Assembly (NCBI GenBank): GCA_018806985.1
Contig: JADANN010000004.1
Coordinates: forward strand, 558,001 to 622,000
Direction: 5' to 3'
DNA from: Angiostrongylus vasorum
Lineage: Eukaryota > Nematoda > Chromadorea > Rhabditida > Metastrongylidae
Length of the DNA: 64,000 nt
Positions within the stretch are counted from its first letter, which is position 1. Every line of letters starts with the position of its first letter. Below the pieces are notes generated by a model. It worked only from the letters and a program-made list of their open reading frames with translations, made no database searches and had not been told where the DNA came from. Shown here in pieces: positions 37,301 to 46,379 of the stretch. A program made the translations under genes and the position numbers.

Positions 37301-40300
37301 GTCTTTAATCGTCTAGGAAATAAGCGTGGTCGTCTTCGGACGTTCCTCTTGTAAACGCCAGTCAACTTTCGAATTTGGACATAATGTAGAGCTGCGATCG
37401 CTGTTATTTGAAAGAAACTCATACCCATTATGCCTCCACCAACAACACAGCAGAACCTTCTTCTCTGGCCCATCAATTTTCGATATCGGATGTGGTAATT
37501 CTGCAAACGGTTGGTATAGTAGCGTCTACTTGTGTAATTCAAAATAAAGTAAGGAATCTGTGGTATCAAATTCAACAGCTTTTCGAAAGCCTACCAGCTT
37601 GCTCTCTCTTATTTGAGCAAGCTACGCAGTACTTAATCGCTGGAAAAACTTTCACGTTTTCATGACAGTTTATAGTTGGGCGAAATGAAATGCTTCAACA
37701 TTTGCAGTTTGGAGAAATGCCATCGGCTTTGAACACAGTTTCAATAGAATACGGTTTTCCAGAAGATGACATTTGTTGAGTAGTCGAGCACGTGTTTATA
37801 TGGAATCTTAATGGGGCGCGTTTGGCGCAGTGGTCGGAGGCGCCCTACGACGCACATATGGGATCGACCACCGCTCCGGTGGCTCACCAAGCCTTTCATC
37901 TCTCCGGGATCGGCGAATTGGTCCGAGACCATCTGGGAGAATAGCAGCACTGGCTGGATACATTGGTATGCCACCCCGAGTCATTGTAATGACTTGATAT
38001 GCATTCAATCACCTCCAACGATGCTTAATGAAGTCGAATGCATGACGCATCCCTCTGGGATTGATCAACGCCGAGAGGTTTATCCTTTATCCTTTATATG
38101 GAATCATTTTTAACTAACAGTTAAAACGTTTTATAGGACGCTAACATCAACTAGGATTGAAAGCGTCGGAGAACTTTTTTACTTAATCTAGTAAACCAAT
38201 TGTTTTTGTCTATAACTTGAGCAACAACATTACCAAGTTGACAAGATTAGCGACCTACTTTCTTTCTTCATTCTACGACGTTAATTTTTTTACGCGACCT
38301 GTTTTCACACCTACTGTGCATCCGTTATCCACGAAGGCCTTCGAAGTTTTTCCGTGTCCGTGTGGGATCGGCTAGTGTTCGAAGAACTTTGTCTTACTTA
38401 TGAACACCTTCGAATGCTCGTCCACTTGATTTTCTGTAGAATCTTGAGATCACCGTGCTAGGGGTGTTCCCCCGTTTTCAGGGAGTTTGGTGGGCCGGGG
38501 ATGGAGTCGAACCAGGAGTTCGCACTTATTGAAGAACAGCATGGTCACCACGCTAGCTATGCACCGTAAAGTTATTATGAAACTTAAATTTGTTTTCGTT
38601 TTGCCATAAAATTCGCATATGATGTTTTGAACTTTGGTTGTCTTGTGAGTGAAACAAGCGAAACTTGACTCGATTTTGTAAATTTGGCTAACAATACATT
38701 GTCATTAATAAATGCGACAAAGCATTCGACGTTCCTAAGGGATGTGTCATGCATTCGACTTCATTAAGCATCGTTAGAGGTGATTTCTATGCATCTCAGC
38801 TCTAAAATGATGCAGTGACTTACTGAGACCTACTGATGAACCAATTCAGCGCTGATATCCCTCTCAGACAAGTCCGGTAACAATTTGCTGACTCTGGAGA
38901 GATAGAAGCCTTGATTTGCTCGGGTTGAGGAGTGGAATCAACGACCCTCTGTATTGCATGGCACCTCTAACCGCTGCAATACATAATCCTCGATGCCGTA
39001 TACGAAGTCCTAATACTTGTGAAGTGGAAATCTCGAATTGACGAAATTTAGGAAGATTGGTGCTGACTGGCCAGTGTTTCTTTTTCTTCCGTAAGATTGT
39101 TATTGGCCAAATCCACTTGTCCAAAAAGGATTTTGCACAGCTTTATTTTTAAGAATCTGAGTAGATTCTCAGTTTCCGTAACACTACAATGGCATCAACA
39201 AAAAAATGGATTCTTGTCGAGTGTTTTAGGTTAAACTTCTATGTCATGATGCAGTGTTGCGCACTATTCCGGATGCTATAGGAGATCTACCACTGTCATA
39301 TGCCATTGACAATGGCCATTTGGTAAATGAATTTTTTTTTCGAATCCATTTTTTTGACATTCAACTAACATTCTCTGATAATATCGATTTTTCCCTACAT
39401 AGGGTAAAAAGGTATATGAAGCTTTGTTTTTATACCTTCAATACAAATGTATCAAATATTCTGAGCCTTGGTCATGTGTGAATGTCTAATGAGCTTTCCG
39501 AGAAAAAGAGGTGAGATGAATTCAAGCTAATCTGAATAACTGCTGAAGTTAGTACATATCGTCCGATGCTGGTTTTCCTTTCTCGATCCTCGGAGTATCT
39601 TAGAAGTTGAGAAGTAGACGGATTTATGGAACATACTTTGCTCTATACCCTTAATTGTACACACAGTGTTTTGCAAAATTTCAAATCTGTTTAGCATTAA
39701 AGTCTTGTTAAAACTGGAAGATCCAGTAACTATAAAAATAAGAGATACATTGGGAGCAGCACTGTGTCCTCCTGAACCAAATCTGGCTTGTTCATTTTTG
39801 CCTTCGTGTTTTATGTATCAACTGTGAAGCCATAAAGTGTAACAAAGTTATGTCATAAGCTTTAAAGAACCAAAATTCCATCGTAGTAGAAAAGAAAAAC
39901 CTTCACTTTTTACGCAAAGATGTTTAGACTCTAATGGTTCCTATTTCAATCAGTAAGGTTCGATATGAGCTGAAATGTATTGGTTTAAACTTGAAAGCAG
40001 TCATCGTTTCTGCAACGAATGCATTCTAATCAGTACATGTTGGATATTAAAGAAAGATGCTTTTTAACGGAGATCGTAAATCTGAACATTGTAAAGTCGG
40101 TAAAATTTGAAGCGATTTCTACCGGATCAGGTGTTGTTATACAACCTCATGAGTATTTTCATGCTATTGTCGATTTTCTGGTGACAATGTTTCCTGGGGA
40201 AATATCGAGCAGCGCTATCCGATCGGCCATTGTATGCAAACGCAAGTACGTCATGATTTTTTCAGCTTTCATTTTCTTCAGCTGGTTTCACGCCAGTGGT

Positions 40301-41637
40301 TCTAATGGTTTTGGAAATCAGCGCAACATGTTATCACGGTGGAAAATTTGATTCATTGTTGGATCTCACTTGATTCTTTTTCTCAGTTTTCCTTAATTAG
40401 TTAGTTGCAGTAAGTTGGCTAAGTTCTTGCTTCAAAACGCGAACAACGTGAAGGCGGATATCAGCTGTATCAAGCCTCTGAAGTTTTCCATCGAAGTGGG
40501 CAATTTTCATATGGCGGAGTATATTTTGAAGCAGTACATGCAAGAAAACAAAGTATGTGTATTTTCTAAGTGTTTGCTCTGGATTTCATTCTAATCGATG
40601 GTATTATTCACTGCCATTAGGTTACACTTTATTGCTAAACTACTACATGATATTTTATCGTCAAGCGCGCGTGTAGCGCAGTGGTCGGAGGCGCCATGAA
40701 ACGCACATGTGGAGTCAATTCTCGCGTCCATGGCCCACGAAGCCTTCCATCCCTCTGGGTTCGGCAAATTGGTACCAGGCTGGTCTTGGAGGCCACTGCG
40801 AGTCATTGTAAAGGCCAGATATGCATTTAATCACCTCCAAACGATGCTTCGAATGAAGTCGAATGCACGGCGCATTCCTCAGGGATTGATTAACACCGAG
40901 ATCTTTATCCTTTATCCTTTTATTTTATCATCATAAAGTTCCAGTTTCCTCTCTGATTATTCTTTCAATAAATTTTCCATGTAACCAAATCTCCATGGTC
41001 CACTGATGTCGATGAGGCGTTAGGCGAGTTACTGTCGTGTAACTCCCTCGATGCTGTCAAGAAGGTGAAGTTTGTGATCGCCTTCCAACTGGCTGGCGTC
41101 AAGGTTCGATCTATTTGTATGACTTTTTTGTTGCTTTGCGTTGCTTACTTTTAATTAGAATGAATGGCAAAGGCACATATTACAGTATTATTATTTATTA
41201 CCTGACTAGGTGTACTTTTTAGTATAGTCCTCCTTTAGAATGACTCTTTTTGTGAACCACTTGAAGAATCTATTGCTAAGTGTCTCGCTTTGAATCGAAA
41301 TGTTTAATAGGTTCTGTAGGCGATTTAACCAAATCATCTAATTAAGCATTCAAATTTTCCAGTTGTCTTATAAGATCTGAAAAAGACCTGAGGGTTATTT
41401 TCTTAACGATAAGCATCAGTGATGTTTCTAATCCTTTTGTGATACCGTTTATCGACTTGTATTCCATATCATCTAAGCGCTTGTATTCCATATCATCTAA
41501 GCGACCTTACGTACTTCTAGGTGTCGATAGTGAACGTTGTGAAGCTGGTCAGCGACAAATTGTTGGCGGCCACAATCTGCAATAGTTTGAAACACAGCTT
41601 CAACCAACCAATTCGGTCGTCACAGGGACTTTGCTGA
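19386..41637 (+). CDS. Ankyrin-repeat protein, about 16 exons over 22 kb
   Basis: Exons: 19386-19478, 19805-19852, 22635-22767, 26946-27061, 28907-28981 (duplicate 29469-29543), 29857-29925, 30021-30102, 30239-30354, 35640-35760, 36638-36708, 37669-37753, 39255-39322, 40034-40245, 40411-40552, 40981-41103 and 41521-41637 (TGA). All have GT donors and AG acceptors except the 40981 exon, and every phase matches, which strongly supports the model. The product is 556 residues with one copy of the duplicated exon, 581 with both. The N-terminal 130 residues are acidic and partly helical ([20 protein letters not shown]). Ankyrin cores follow: [11 protein letters not shown] (about 143), [19 protein letters not shown] (about 197), [18 protein letters not shown] (about 246), [15 protein letters not shown] (about 294), [12 protein letters not shown] (about 348) and [19 protein letters not shown] (about 452). 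No membrane segment is evident. Ankyrin repeats bind proteins; the partner and role are unknown. The start ATG follows GTTCAG directly, a possible trans-splice site. Introns are full of SINE, RTE and PLE copies. Confidence 0.75.
20972..21325 (+). repeat. SINE-B copy 2
   Basis: The best SINE-B copy. The head GGCGGGTAGTGCAGTGGTAA is A-box-like and GGGTTCGAGAAATT near 21062 is B-box-like, about 70 bp apart as in a tRNA. The body contains CGACCAGCATC, CTTCATGGATGATGGATG and GATCTGCACAACAGATG. It lies in intron 2 of the ankyrin gene. Confidence 0.75.
21680..22060 (+). repeat. R3 repeat family, copy 2
   Basis: Shares with 31868-32255 the start GATACTTGGA..GCCCGTCTTC, the block AAAGTCTGCCCCAGGTCGTC, CACCATGCGACTAG and the end GACGAGGCGGTAAACC(G/A)TTG. 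Coding was not demonstrated. Confidence 0.8.
24290..25935 (+). mobile_element. Penelope-like element fossil P3 (RT, GIY-YIG, 3' terminus)
   Basis: 24360-24880 encodes the RT core in broken frames: [29 protein letters not shown] and [11 protein letters not shown] with an intact YIDD catalytic box, then [25 protein letters not shown] piece ([19 protein letters not shown]) lies at about 25410-25470, and the C-terminal [12 protein letters not shown] at about 25640. The 3' end at 25905-25931 has a degenerate hammerhead-like core (CTAAAGA, GGC...GCC, GGAA). It lies in intron 3 of the ankyrin gene. Several deletions and frameshifts make it inactive. Confidence 0.85.
27960..28168 (+). pseudogene. SERF/MOAG-4-like pseudogene
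   Basis: Starting at ATG 27960, one frame reads MTHGN, then a TAA stop (27975-27977), then [31 protein letters not shown], and [20 protein letters not shown]. This follows the SERF (4F5) family, whose N-terminus is MTRGNQR-LAR-KN; the Gln codon expected at residue 6 is TAA here (CAA to TAA). Similarity ends near residue 70, where a MOAG-4 C-terminus would begin. SERF proteins are small, charged promoters of protein aggregation. The uninterrupted alignment suggests a retroposed copy, although no poly(A) tail is visible. It lies in an intron of the ankyrin gene, same strand. Confidence 0.8.
28292..28590 (+). repeat. SINE-B copy 3
   Basis: The head GATGGTGCAGCGCAGCGGTT and B-box-like CCAGGTTCGTTCTC are followed by the SINE-B body (CGACTAGCACCC, GAAGACCTTTATGAACGATG, TTCGCACAGTAGATGATGTAATGACG). 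It lies between the SERF pseudogene and the duplicated ankyrin exon. Confidence 0.7.
28741..29025 (+). repeat. 285-bp direct repeat, unit 1, carrying an ankyrin exon
   Basis: Nearly identical to 29303-29588; the only difference noticed is one extra A in the second copy (GGGTAAAA versus GGGTAAAAA). It includes a full exon with acceptor and donor (28907-28981, 25 codons). Confidence 0.9.
29060..29302 (-). repeat. Diverged inverted copy of the exon-bearing unit
   Basis: Between the two direct copies, the reverse strand carries a diverged version. GTGTTGTTGAACACAGTTAT at 29279 is the reverse complement of the ATAACTGTGTTCAATAACAC region of the units. The rest of the segment, read in reverse, keeps a CATGCTATGTTTGGGATTGT acceptor region and a TGCTCATTGCTGCTGCATGG exon-like core. 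The exon frame is not preserved. Confidence 0.7.
29303..29588 (+). repeat. 285-bp direct repeat, unit 2, carrying the duplicate ankyrin exon
   Basis: Second copy of the unit, offset 562 bp from the first. Its exon (29469-29543) keeps acceptor, donor and phase 0, so including both exons would add 25 residues in frame. Near-identity suggests a recent duplication or gene conversion, or an assembly artefact. Confidence 0.9.
31142..31867. other. Intronic sequence, unassigned
   Basis: Intron between ankyrin exons at 30354 and 35640. No exon or clear repeat is seen before the R3 copy. Confidence 0.35.
31868..32255 (+). repeat. R3 repeat family, copy 3
   Basis: Matches 21680-22060 over nearly the whole length (GGATACTTGGACAGCCCGTC start, AAGGTCTGCCCCAGGTCGTC, end GACGAGGCGGTAAACCATTG). 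On the minus strand it reads [13 protein letters not shown] in an open frame (31986 downwards), so the family may come from coding sequence of a larger element. Confidence 0.8.
32750..34223 (+). mobile_element. RTE-clade fossil RTE-b, endonuclease and linker part
   Basis: The 5' half of an RTE element. 32880-33640 encodes an AP-type endonuclease in broken frames: [25 protein letters not shown], a [11 protein letters not shown] catalytic block near 33245 and [15 protein letters not shown]. The linker 33830-34220 ([17 protein letters not shown], then [14 protein letters not shown] and [18 protein letters not shown]) matches RTE-a 10150-10530. The sequence breaks off just before the RT core. It sits in an ankyrin-gene intron. 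Upstream 32260-32750 is GC-richer and may be its 5' untranslated region. Confidence 0.85.
34320..34500 (-). mobile_element. Penelope-like terminus P6 beside a (GTT)n tract
   Basis: In reverse, 34412-34389 reads CTAAGAA, GGCG-AAAT-CGTC (a 4-bp stem), then GAAACGTC: the layout of a hammerhead core at a Penelope-like element end. It is followed on that strand by GCCATCGACC and a CAA-rich simple repeat (34375-34330). It interrupts RTE-b. Confidence 0.6.
34512..35110 (+). mobile_element. RTE-b, 3' part with TACAGGTGA tail
   Basis: Resumes the RTE C-terminal region ([32 protein letters not shown] near 34820-34865) and ends with the ACAGGTGATACAGGTGA tail at about 35093-35110. The whole RT catalytic core between 34223 and 34512 is missing. 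Confidence 0.85.
35319..35400 (+). repeat. tRNA-like SINE head fragment
   Basis: GCATGGTGTGGTGGTGAACG resembles an A box. About 50 bp on, GCGCGTTCGTTCCCCACC resembles a B box. The layout is like the SINE-B copy at 38285-38578; no body follows. It is not a functional tRNA, because no acceptor stem pairs. Confidence 0.45.
35932..35990 (-). repeat. SINE-A 3'-end fragment
   Basis: GGGATAAAGGACAATGCGTT and GATCAATCTCTGACG match the reversed SINE-A tail. It abuts the plus-oriented SINE-A copy at 36015 in tail-to-head order. Confidence 0.6.
36015..36290 (+). repeat. SINE-A copy 3
   Basis: Near full length: GCGTTTGGCGCAGTGGTCGA (A-box type), GGGTCGATCCC (B-box type), GGGGTCGGCAAATTGGTACC, CGAGTCATTGTAAAGACTAG, CTCCAACGATGCTTAATGA and GATCAACGCCGAGAGCTTTT. 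Tail partly lost. Confidence 0.85.
36340..36455 (-). repeat. Diverged SINE-A fragment
   Basis: ACAAGTCTAGTAGCAACTG and GGAGGGTTGGAAGGCTTG correspond to the reversed central part of SINE-A; both ends are missing. Confidence 0.45.
37195..37575 (-). other. Minus-strand open frame, basic protein fragment, unknown
   Basis: A 126-codon open frame without an ATG start, inside an intron of the ankyrin gene. It has a hydrophobic segment ([20 protein letters not shown]) followed by a strongly basic stretch ([18 protein letters not shown]) and ends [17 protein letters not shown]. It reads like a real protein fragment, perhaps a DNA-transposon-derived piece, but I cannot assign it. Confidence 0.35.
37812..38097 (+). 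repeat. SINE-A copy 4, with TTTATCC tail
   Basis: One of the best SINE-A copies: head GCGTTTGGCGCAGTGGTCGG, GATCGACC at the B-box position, body GATCGGCGAATTGGTCC and CGAGTCATTGTAATG, then GATTGATCAACGCCGAGAGG and a tail of repeated TTTATCC. Confidence 0.88.
38285..38578 (-). repeat. SINE-B copy 4 with intact B box
   Basis: In reverse: GCATAGCTAGCGTGGTGACC (A-box type), then GGTTCGACTCC, a perfect pol III B box, then the SINE-B body (TTCGAAGGCCTTCGTGGATA ACGGATG in two blocks). The anticodon arm and acceptor stem of a tRNA are absent. Confidence 0.7.
38715..38995 (-). repeat. SINE-A copy 5
   Basis: Reverse-oriented, diverged: GCATTCGACTTCATTAAGCA, CCTCTCAGACAAGTCCGG, GGAGTGGAATCAACGACC. The TTTATCC tail is missing. 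Confidence 0.75.
40667..40924 (+). repeat. SINE-A copy 6, with TTTATCC tail
   Basis: Head GCGTGTAGCGCAGTGGTCGG, body GGGTTCGGCAAATTGGTACC, CGAGTCATTGTAAAGGCCAG, tail TTTATCCTTTATCC. A deletion removes part of the middle. It lies 56 bp upstream of the ankyrin exon whose acceptor is damaged (40981). Confidence 0.88.
41456..41503 (+). repeat. Perfect 24-bp tandem duplication
   Basis: Two identical 24-bp units (41456-41479, 41480-41503; each starts CTTGTATTCC and ends ATCTAAGCG) lie 17 bp before the last ankyrin exon at 41521. Confidence 0.95.
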
Positions 41638-41693
41638 GATTTCAGATGTTGTGGTCTCAAAGTCTTCTTTCTCTGAAACCCGCTACAGGTTCT

Positions 41694-41711
41694 CTCTCTC
41701 TCTCTCTCTCA
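41694..41711 (+). repeat. (TC)n microsatellite
   Basis: A short CT dinucleotide run about 60 bp after the ankyrin gene stop codon. Confidence 0.9.
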
Positions 41712-41924
41712 CAGAGTTGTTATGCACTTAAAGAAGTTGAATAGTCCGACATACGTTGTTATTTGCGCTGTTATAATCATAGCGCTTTGTTTTTTCTTCT
41801 CTCACTTGTATTTGCATGTGGCTATTTTACTTCCATTTCGTTGTTGTTATTTTTTAAGTTAAATAATAAAAAAATTCACGATCCCTTGAGATATGTTCCA
41901 CAGCAAGATGAACACCGACTCGGT

Positions 41925-42080
41925 AGTCAGAATTTTTAACCAAGATCTTGCACGAAAATTATGTTGCTCAACGAGTCCTTAGAGTGAACAAAGCCCAGAG
42001 GCGTTTTCTTGCAAGCGACAGGCGAATGGAGACTGTAATGGAACCCACTTGAGTCATTCTACGACCATTGGGAGGACGGG
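41925..42080 (+). mobile_element. RTE 3'-end remnant
   Basis: TTGCTCAACGAGTCCTTAGA, TTCTTGCAAGCGACAGG and ACTTGAGTCATTCTACGACC follow the order of the RTE-a and RTE-b 3' regions. No coding capacity. Confidence 0.6.
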
Positions 42081-43484
42081 TGGTGAAGCGACATTTGGTC
42101 TTGATGAAATCAAAACAAAAAATGGCATATTTTTTGCTAGCATGTTATGGTTGTTCGAACTCTAGTAAATTCCTCAATATCGGTGATAATGTTATCGTTC
42201 GTCGATATCATAAAGATTGCTGCTGTAGCAGCTGCTTATTTACAAGTCTCGTGGAAGCGGTGCAGTGAAGATTAAGCGGTTGTTTTTTAACTGTTCGTCG
42301 ACATAATTGGTTAAGTAGGAGTTCATCATAGCTGTACCCTCTGTTTCGCAGCGAACGAATATCCTGTAATCATGAGGAAATAGTCGTTCGTTATTTGAAG
42401 AAGTTGGATTCGTGAAGGAAAATTTGATGCCTGATTATCGAAGTACGGTAGTTTTTGCGTGGAGGAGTAGGAAACTCGAGGCAATCAACCGTCGATTCAG
42501 GCAGCGATGCAGGCTGAGTGGGGTGCTGATTGTCCCCTTCAACCACTACCTCCTTCCAGCCGTATACGGTAGTTGTTACTCCAGCATGTCTAGACTGCTT
42601 CACTATAAGAAAATGAGACATGAGCAGTCTGTCATAAGAATTGCAAGCTTTTCCAGAGGATCAACGCAATTTAGTAGTAAAGTTTAGTTCTGCTTAATCG
42701 GATAATTAATAAAAAATAATAGAAGCAGCATCGCTTAAATTTAAGAGCACGCAATTTTAGAAATTATATGGAAACAAGGAGATTTTTGGCTACAACTTCA
42801 GGCTTAAAACATTTGTTAGAAACTCTTTAATTTCTGATTCTCCATTTGTGAGAACTAATGCTATCGAAGCATTAAATTGTTGATTCCCTCACACAAGCTA
42901 GTGATTTCGTCACGTCATCCCCGCTCACCGAACATCTCCCCAAAGGGGAAAACCTCCCTAATCAGCATTTCGTGCAGAGCTGGCGGTTCGTTAGCAATGC
43001 GGTAACTATGACATTGTGTAGCTTCCGCAAACTTGCCGCCGCGCTTCCGCAATACCGCACGCGACATCCGCCGTATCGCATGCGACGCTATCTGGTGTTC
43101 TTCCGGTGGAGACGGGACGCTGTTAGCATACGGTATAAAGCAAGTCAGCTAATAAACGTAGTCAAAAGGGTGGATATTTTCGGAATATCTGCTCCAAGGC
43201 AAACTGGGACCTGGGAAAAATTAGACCTCCAGGTTGATTAAATTTGTGGATTATCCGTTTCACCAAATGTAACTTTCAAAAGCCAATTCCTCATGATTTG
43301 TTTTCTCATCACAATTTTTTTCTACTCTTTTATTAAGGGGGTTTATTTAAAGATAGATCGCTTAATATTTTTGTCCTCTTTTCTACGTTAGGCGTAGCGA
43401 TAGATACGCTTGATGGAAAGAAATTGATTGTATCAGTAGTTTTCTACATTCTAAAAACATGTTAGACTTCAGCCGTTGTTGTAC
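42081..43484. other. Unassigned sequence
   Basis: Open stretches on both strands at about 42390-42690 and on plus at 42972-43241 (basic, Arg/Tyr-rich) have no family signature or splice support. 42890-43140 is locally GC-richer. Confidence 0.35.
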
Positions 43485-43625
43485 TCAATCGGTTTTCAGA
43501 CTGTTGACCATGGCCCAAAAGCTCTTGGTCATATTTCCTTGCCAGATGGTTTCTTGAACACCGGTCTCACCATCAGTGAATTCTTGAACTTCCTTTGTGT
43601 TACGAATCAGACATTCCAAATAATT
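43485..43625 (-). other. Minus-strand coding-like fragment, unknown
   Basis: One minus frame reads ECLIRNTKEVQEF, then DGETGVQETIWQGNMTKSFW and AMVNSLKTD before a stop. The composition is protein-like, but no acceptor or partner exon was found. It may be the 3' end of a decayed gene copy. Confidence 0.3.
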
Positions 43626-44989
43626 TCACAACAATTTACTCCTTTTAGGAGCTCGTTCTTACTTCATTGCTTAAATTTTTTTCAAATAATAGTTAGTTTC
43701 GATCGAACAATCATGCCAGTGTATTTGGGGGTGTTCTTGGATTGGGAACTAAGATACAAAGAGTAAATTCATGTTTTAATAAGGTAGCTCAACAAGGAAT
43801 GGTTCAGCAAGTATTTTAGGAAGCATGGGTAGATAGGAGATGCGAATTCATAAACTAACGAACTTTTCCGTTCTCTAAGACAGAACTACTTCCTGTAATG
43901 ACTATCGGGATGTGTCCTAGTCCGGATTTTTCAGAAACAAATTTGGGAAAAAAATCATGTAAACCCAGACGTGCAAGAAAAAGTAGAAACGAAAGAATGC
44001 GTAGATACATGACACAGGCGAGATCAATTTTGAAAAAAGTTCATAAGATAGAGATTCCTAGAACACGCTAACATAACTGGAAGCACGCACCCACAACAAA
44101 AATTCTCAGTGAATATCACCGAAGAACCAGCTTTTTCTCCGACTACATTCAAAGCCATGGAAATATCTAGGTATCGTCAACCATACATTCTTCTCATATG
44201 AAAATAAGCGAGAAACGGATATGATTTATTATCAGGCGTGAAGCATGAGAAGGCTGGTTCACAGTGTCAGCCTCATATGAACATTTGTGGATACCATTTG
44301 CAGTACCATTATGCATGGAAGTACTTCTTATAAATGTTGGCTTTAAAGGTGCAGTATGAATTCCATTGTCAAGAAAGGATGACTGGAAGTGGCTAATGCA
44401 TTATTTGGAAGTAAATTCAGATCTTGCTTAGATTTGTTTTCTCACTGTTGCTGTTGCCCTCTAATAACAGCAGATTTTGTGCATAATTTCGGAATTGTGT
44501 CGGGCAGAGGTTTCCTTGCCATCACCCCCCCCTTTCCCCCTATTGCCGAAATTTGTGACTTCTAAAAATTCATCATTCGGTGGCAGTTGATACTCACTTG
44601 GCGCAGCTCTGCCGCTCCTCCTCTTCACCCTAGCCCCCCAGAGGGCAAGCTGTGGACTACGGTGCCGGTATCGGTGGTGGAGTAATATTTTGCTGAAGGA
44701 GAGTGACAGCATTCCCTTCGGGACCACCCTTCATATCAATCAGGCTCAGCCTACGGAAAGGTTTAAATTCATCAAACACCACGCATATATTTACATGTCT
44801 TTACTTGAAAAAAAAGAAAAAAAACTGTTTAAAAGCAAACAACGAATTGAAATGCGATCTGTCTAAACTAGGCTTGGGTTTTTATATGTCATAAACACAA
44901 CACGATTTCGTTACCACCTAACTTAACTTTCAGCAAACTGCACACGTAAAGCTTTCTGTGAAGCAATTCAGGACCGCCTTTCTATTAAT

Positions 44990-45440
44990 AGAAGCTTGAA
45001 GTCAAGCAAAACACTGCAGTAAGAACGCGTGCACACAAAGGCATAACTGGGAGGAATTCGAAATTAAACTCACCCGACTCGCCAAGGAATCCACAACATC
45101 AGTTTTCAAAACCGCTGAGGCATTGGCATAAATCCTAACAATCCAAAATGAACTCCAGGGAGGAGTGCCTTGTCATGGCACGTGACCTTGCTGCATAACT
45201 CTGGCCAATTATTCGACCTGAGCCAAGCACATTTCTCACCCTCATAGGACTGTGTGCGGCTTGTCTCCAAATAAATGAAAGGATTATAAAAAAAACAAAA
45301 CGGTGAGCGTTTAAACGAAGCAGTGACGAAGAGTTTCGCATGCGGTTAAAATTTAGCTGATGAGTTTTTTTCGGTTGAAGTAATGAAAGTGCATGATTGA
45401 GTTGACTGCGTATGAGTTTGGCCTTCAATGGCTCTTAAGA
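44990..45440 (+). mobile_element. Penelope-like element fossil P5, 3' part
   Basis: Aligns with 25530-25935 of copy P3: ATGAACTCCAGGGAGGAGTG (NSREECLVMARDLA), GACTGTGTGCGGCTTGT and AAGTGCATGATTGAGT, ending near GGCTCTTAAGAAG, a decayed hammerhead start. No RT remains. Confidence 0.75.
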
Positions 45441-45589
45441 AGCAGATTATTTAACAAATCTTGTCACTAACAAACCTGTGTCTTCTTAAAGAGAAAACAT
45501 TAATGTTCTAAGAATTTGCAGTATCTAGAACGTTCTCACAGTCCTCATTAGTATGAAATTTTTATTTTTCCAGCAGGAAAATAAAGGGA

Positions 45590-45780
45590 AAACGATAAAG
45601 CATTCTGCTTTGATCATCCCCTTAGGGATATACCGTGCAATCGACTTCATTCATCATTTTTACATGCGACTGTATTTTTTTACCTTCATGATGCCTTGTA
45701 ATATCCAAAAGATGTATCCACTCAGTCTTTTCATCATTCCGTACAAGTCTGGCACCACTACGCCGACATTGGGAGGATGA
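45590..45780 (-). repeat. Diverged SINE-A copy
   Basis: In forward reading, AACGATAAAGCATTCTGC, TTGATCATCCCCTTAGGGAT, CAATCGACTTCATTCATCAT and ACAAGTCTGGCACCAC follow the reversed SINE-A order. The 5' head is missing. Confidence 0.55.
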
Positions 45781-46054
45781 CGATTTGGTGAACCTGCAGC
45801 GTGAGAACGAATGAGCAGATGTGTTTTTCAGGACACATCCCACCACTGCTGCACATCTTAAATAAGTGCTAATTTTCATGTGGTTGGTGAGATAGTGTGA
45901 TCATTATCAAAAACACCACTTCTGATCGATTAACAGGAAGACGGTCGAATCAACATTTGGATTTTCAATGTGAAAATCAATGAGGGAGCGTTTGCTAGGG
46001 CGGCAATGACGTTCCCCCCTGTCGGTCGGTGTTCGTGCCCGGCGGCGGTGTTAC

Positions 46055-46242
46055 CTCGTTCGCCATCAAAAGAGCCGACTTCAAATCCCTCGAGTCCGCT
46101 AAGTTGCATACTAATTGCCGCATCGTTATTAGCATCAGAAGCGCTGGCAGCTGATTTATTGCTGTTTGCCAAGCCAGAGTAGAGCACCTTAGGGAGTCGT
46201 TCTTCCGGTGTGCTCTCTGCTGTTTCTGCTCTGCTACGGTAA
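46055..46242 (-). CDS. Isolated minus-strand exon, Ser/Ala/Asn-rich, unknown gene
   Basis: The exon runs from an acceptor CTTCCCTGCAG (before 46242) to a donor GAG|GTAACA (after 46055); it is 188 nt, phases 1 to 1. It encodes YRSRAETAESTPEERLPKVL, then YSGLANSNKSAASASDANND and a tail ending EVGSFDGER. Low-complexity regulatory-protein character. No partner exon could be linked with confidence, and the family is not recognised. Confidence 0.45.
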
Positions 46243-46379
46243 CTGCAGGGAAGCCGCCGAATTTGCCATGACCTACTTATTGGGCAAACCAACTGAACTT
46301 GAATCCGATGAAGGCTCACTCTTCTTCTTTTTCAATGTTTGATAGGTCGCGATTGTTCATCTTACCTCGGAACTTGAAA

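Noticed and set aside
38478..38575. tRNA gene candidate (perfect B box on minus strand)
   Set aside because: Acceptor and anticodon arms do not pair, and SINE-B body follows; it is a SINE head.
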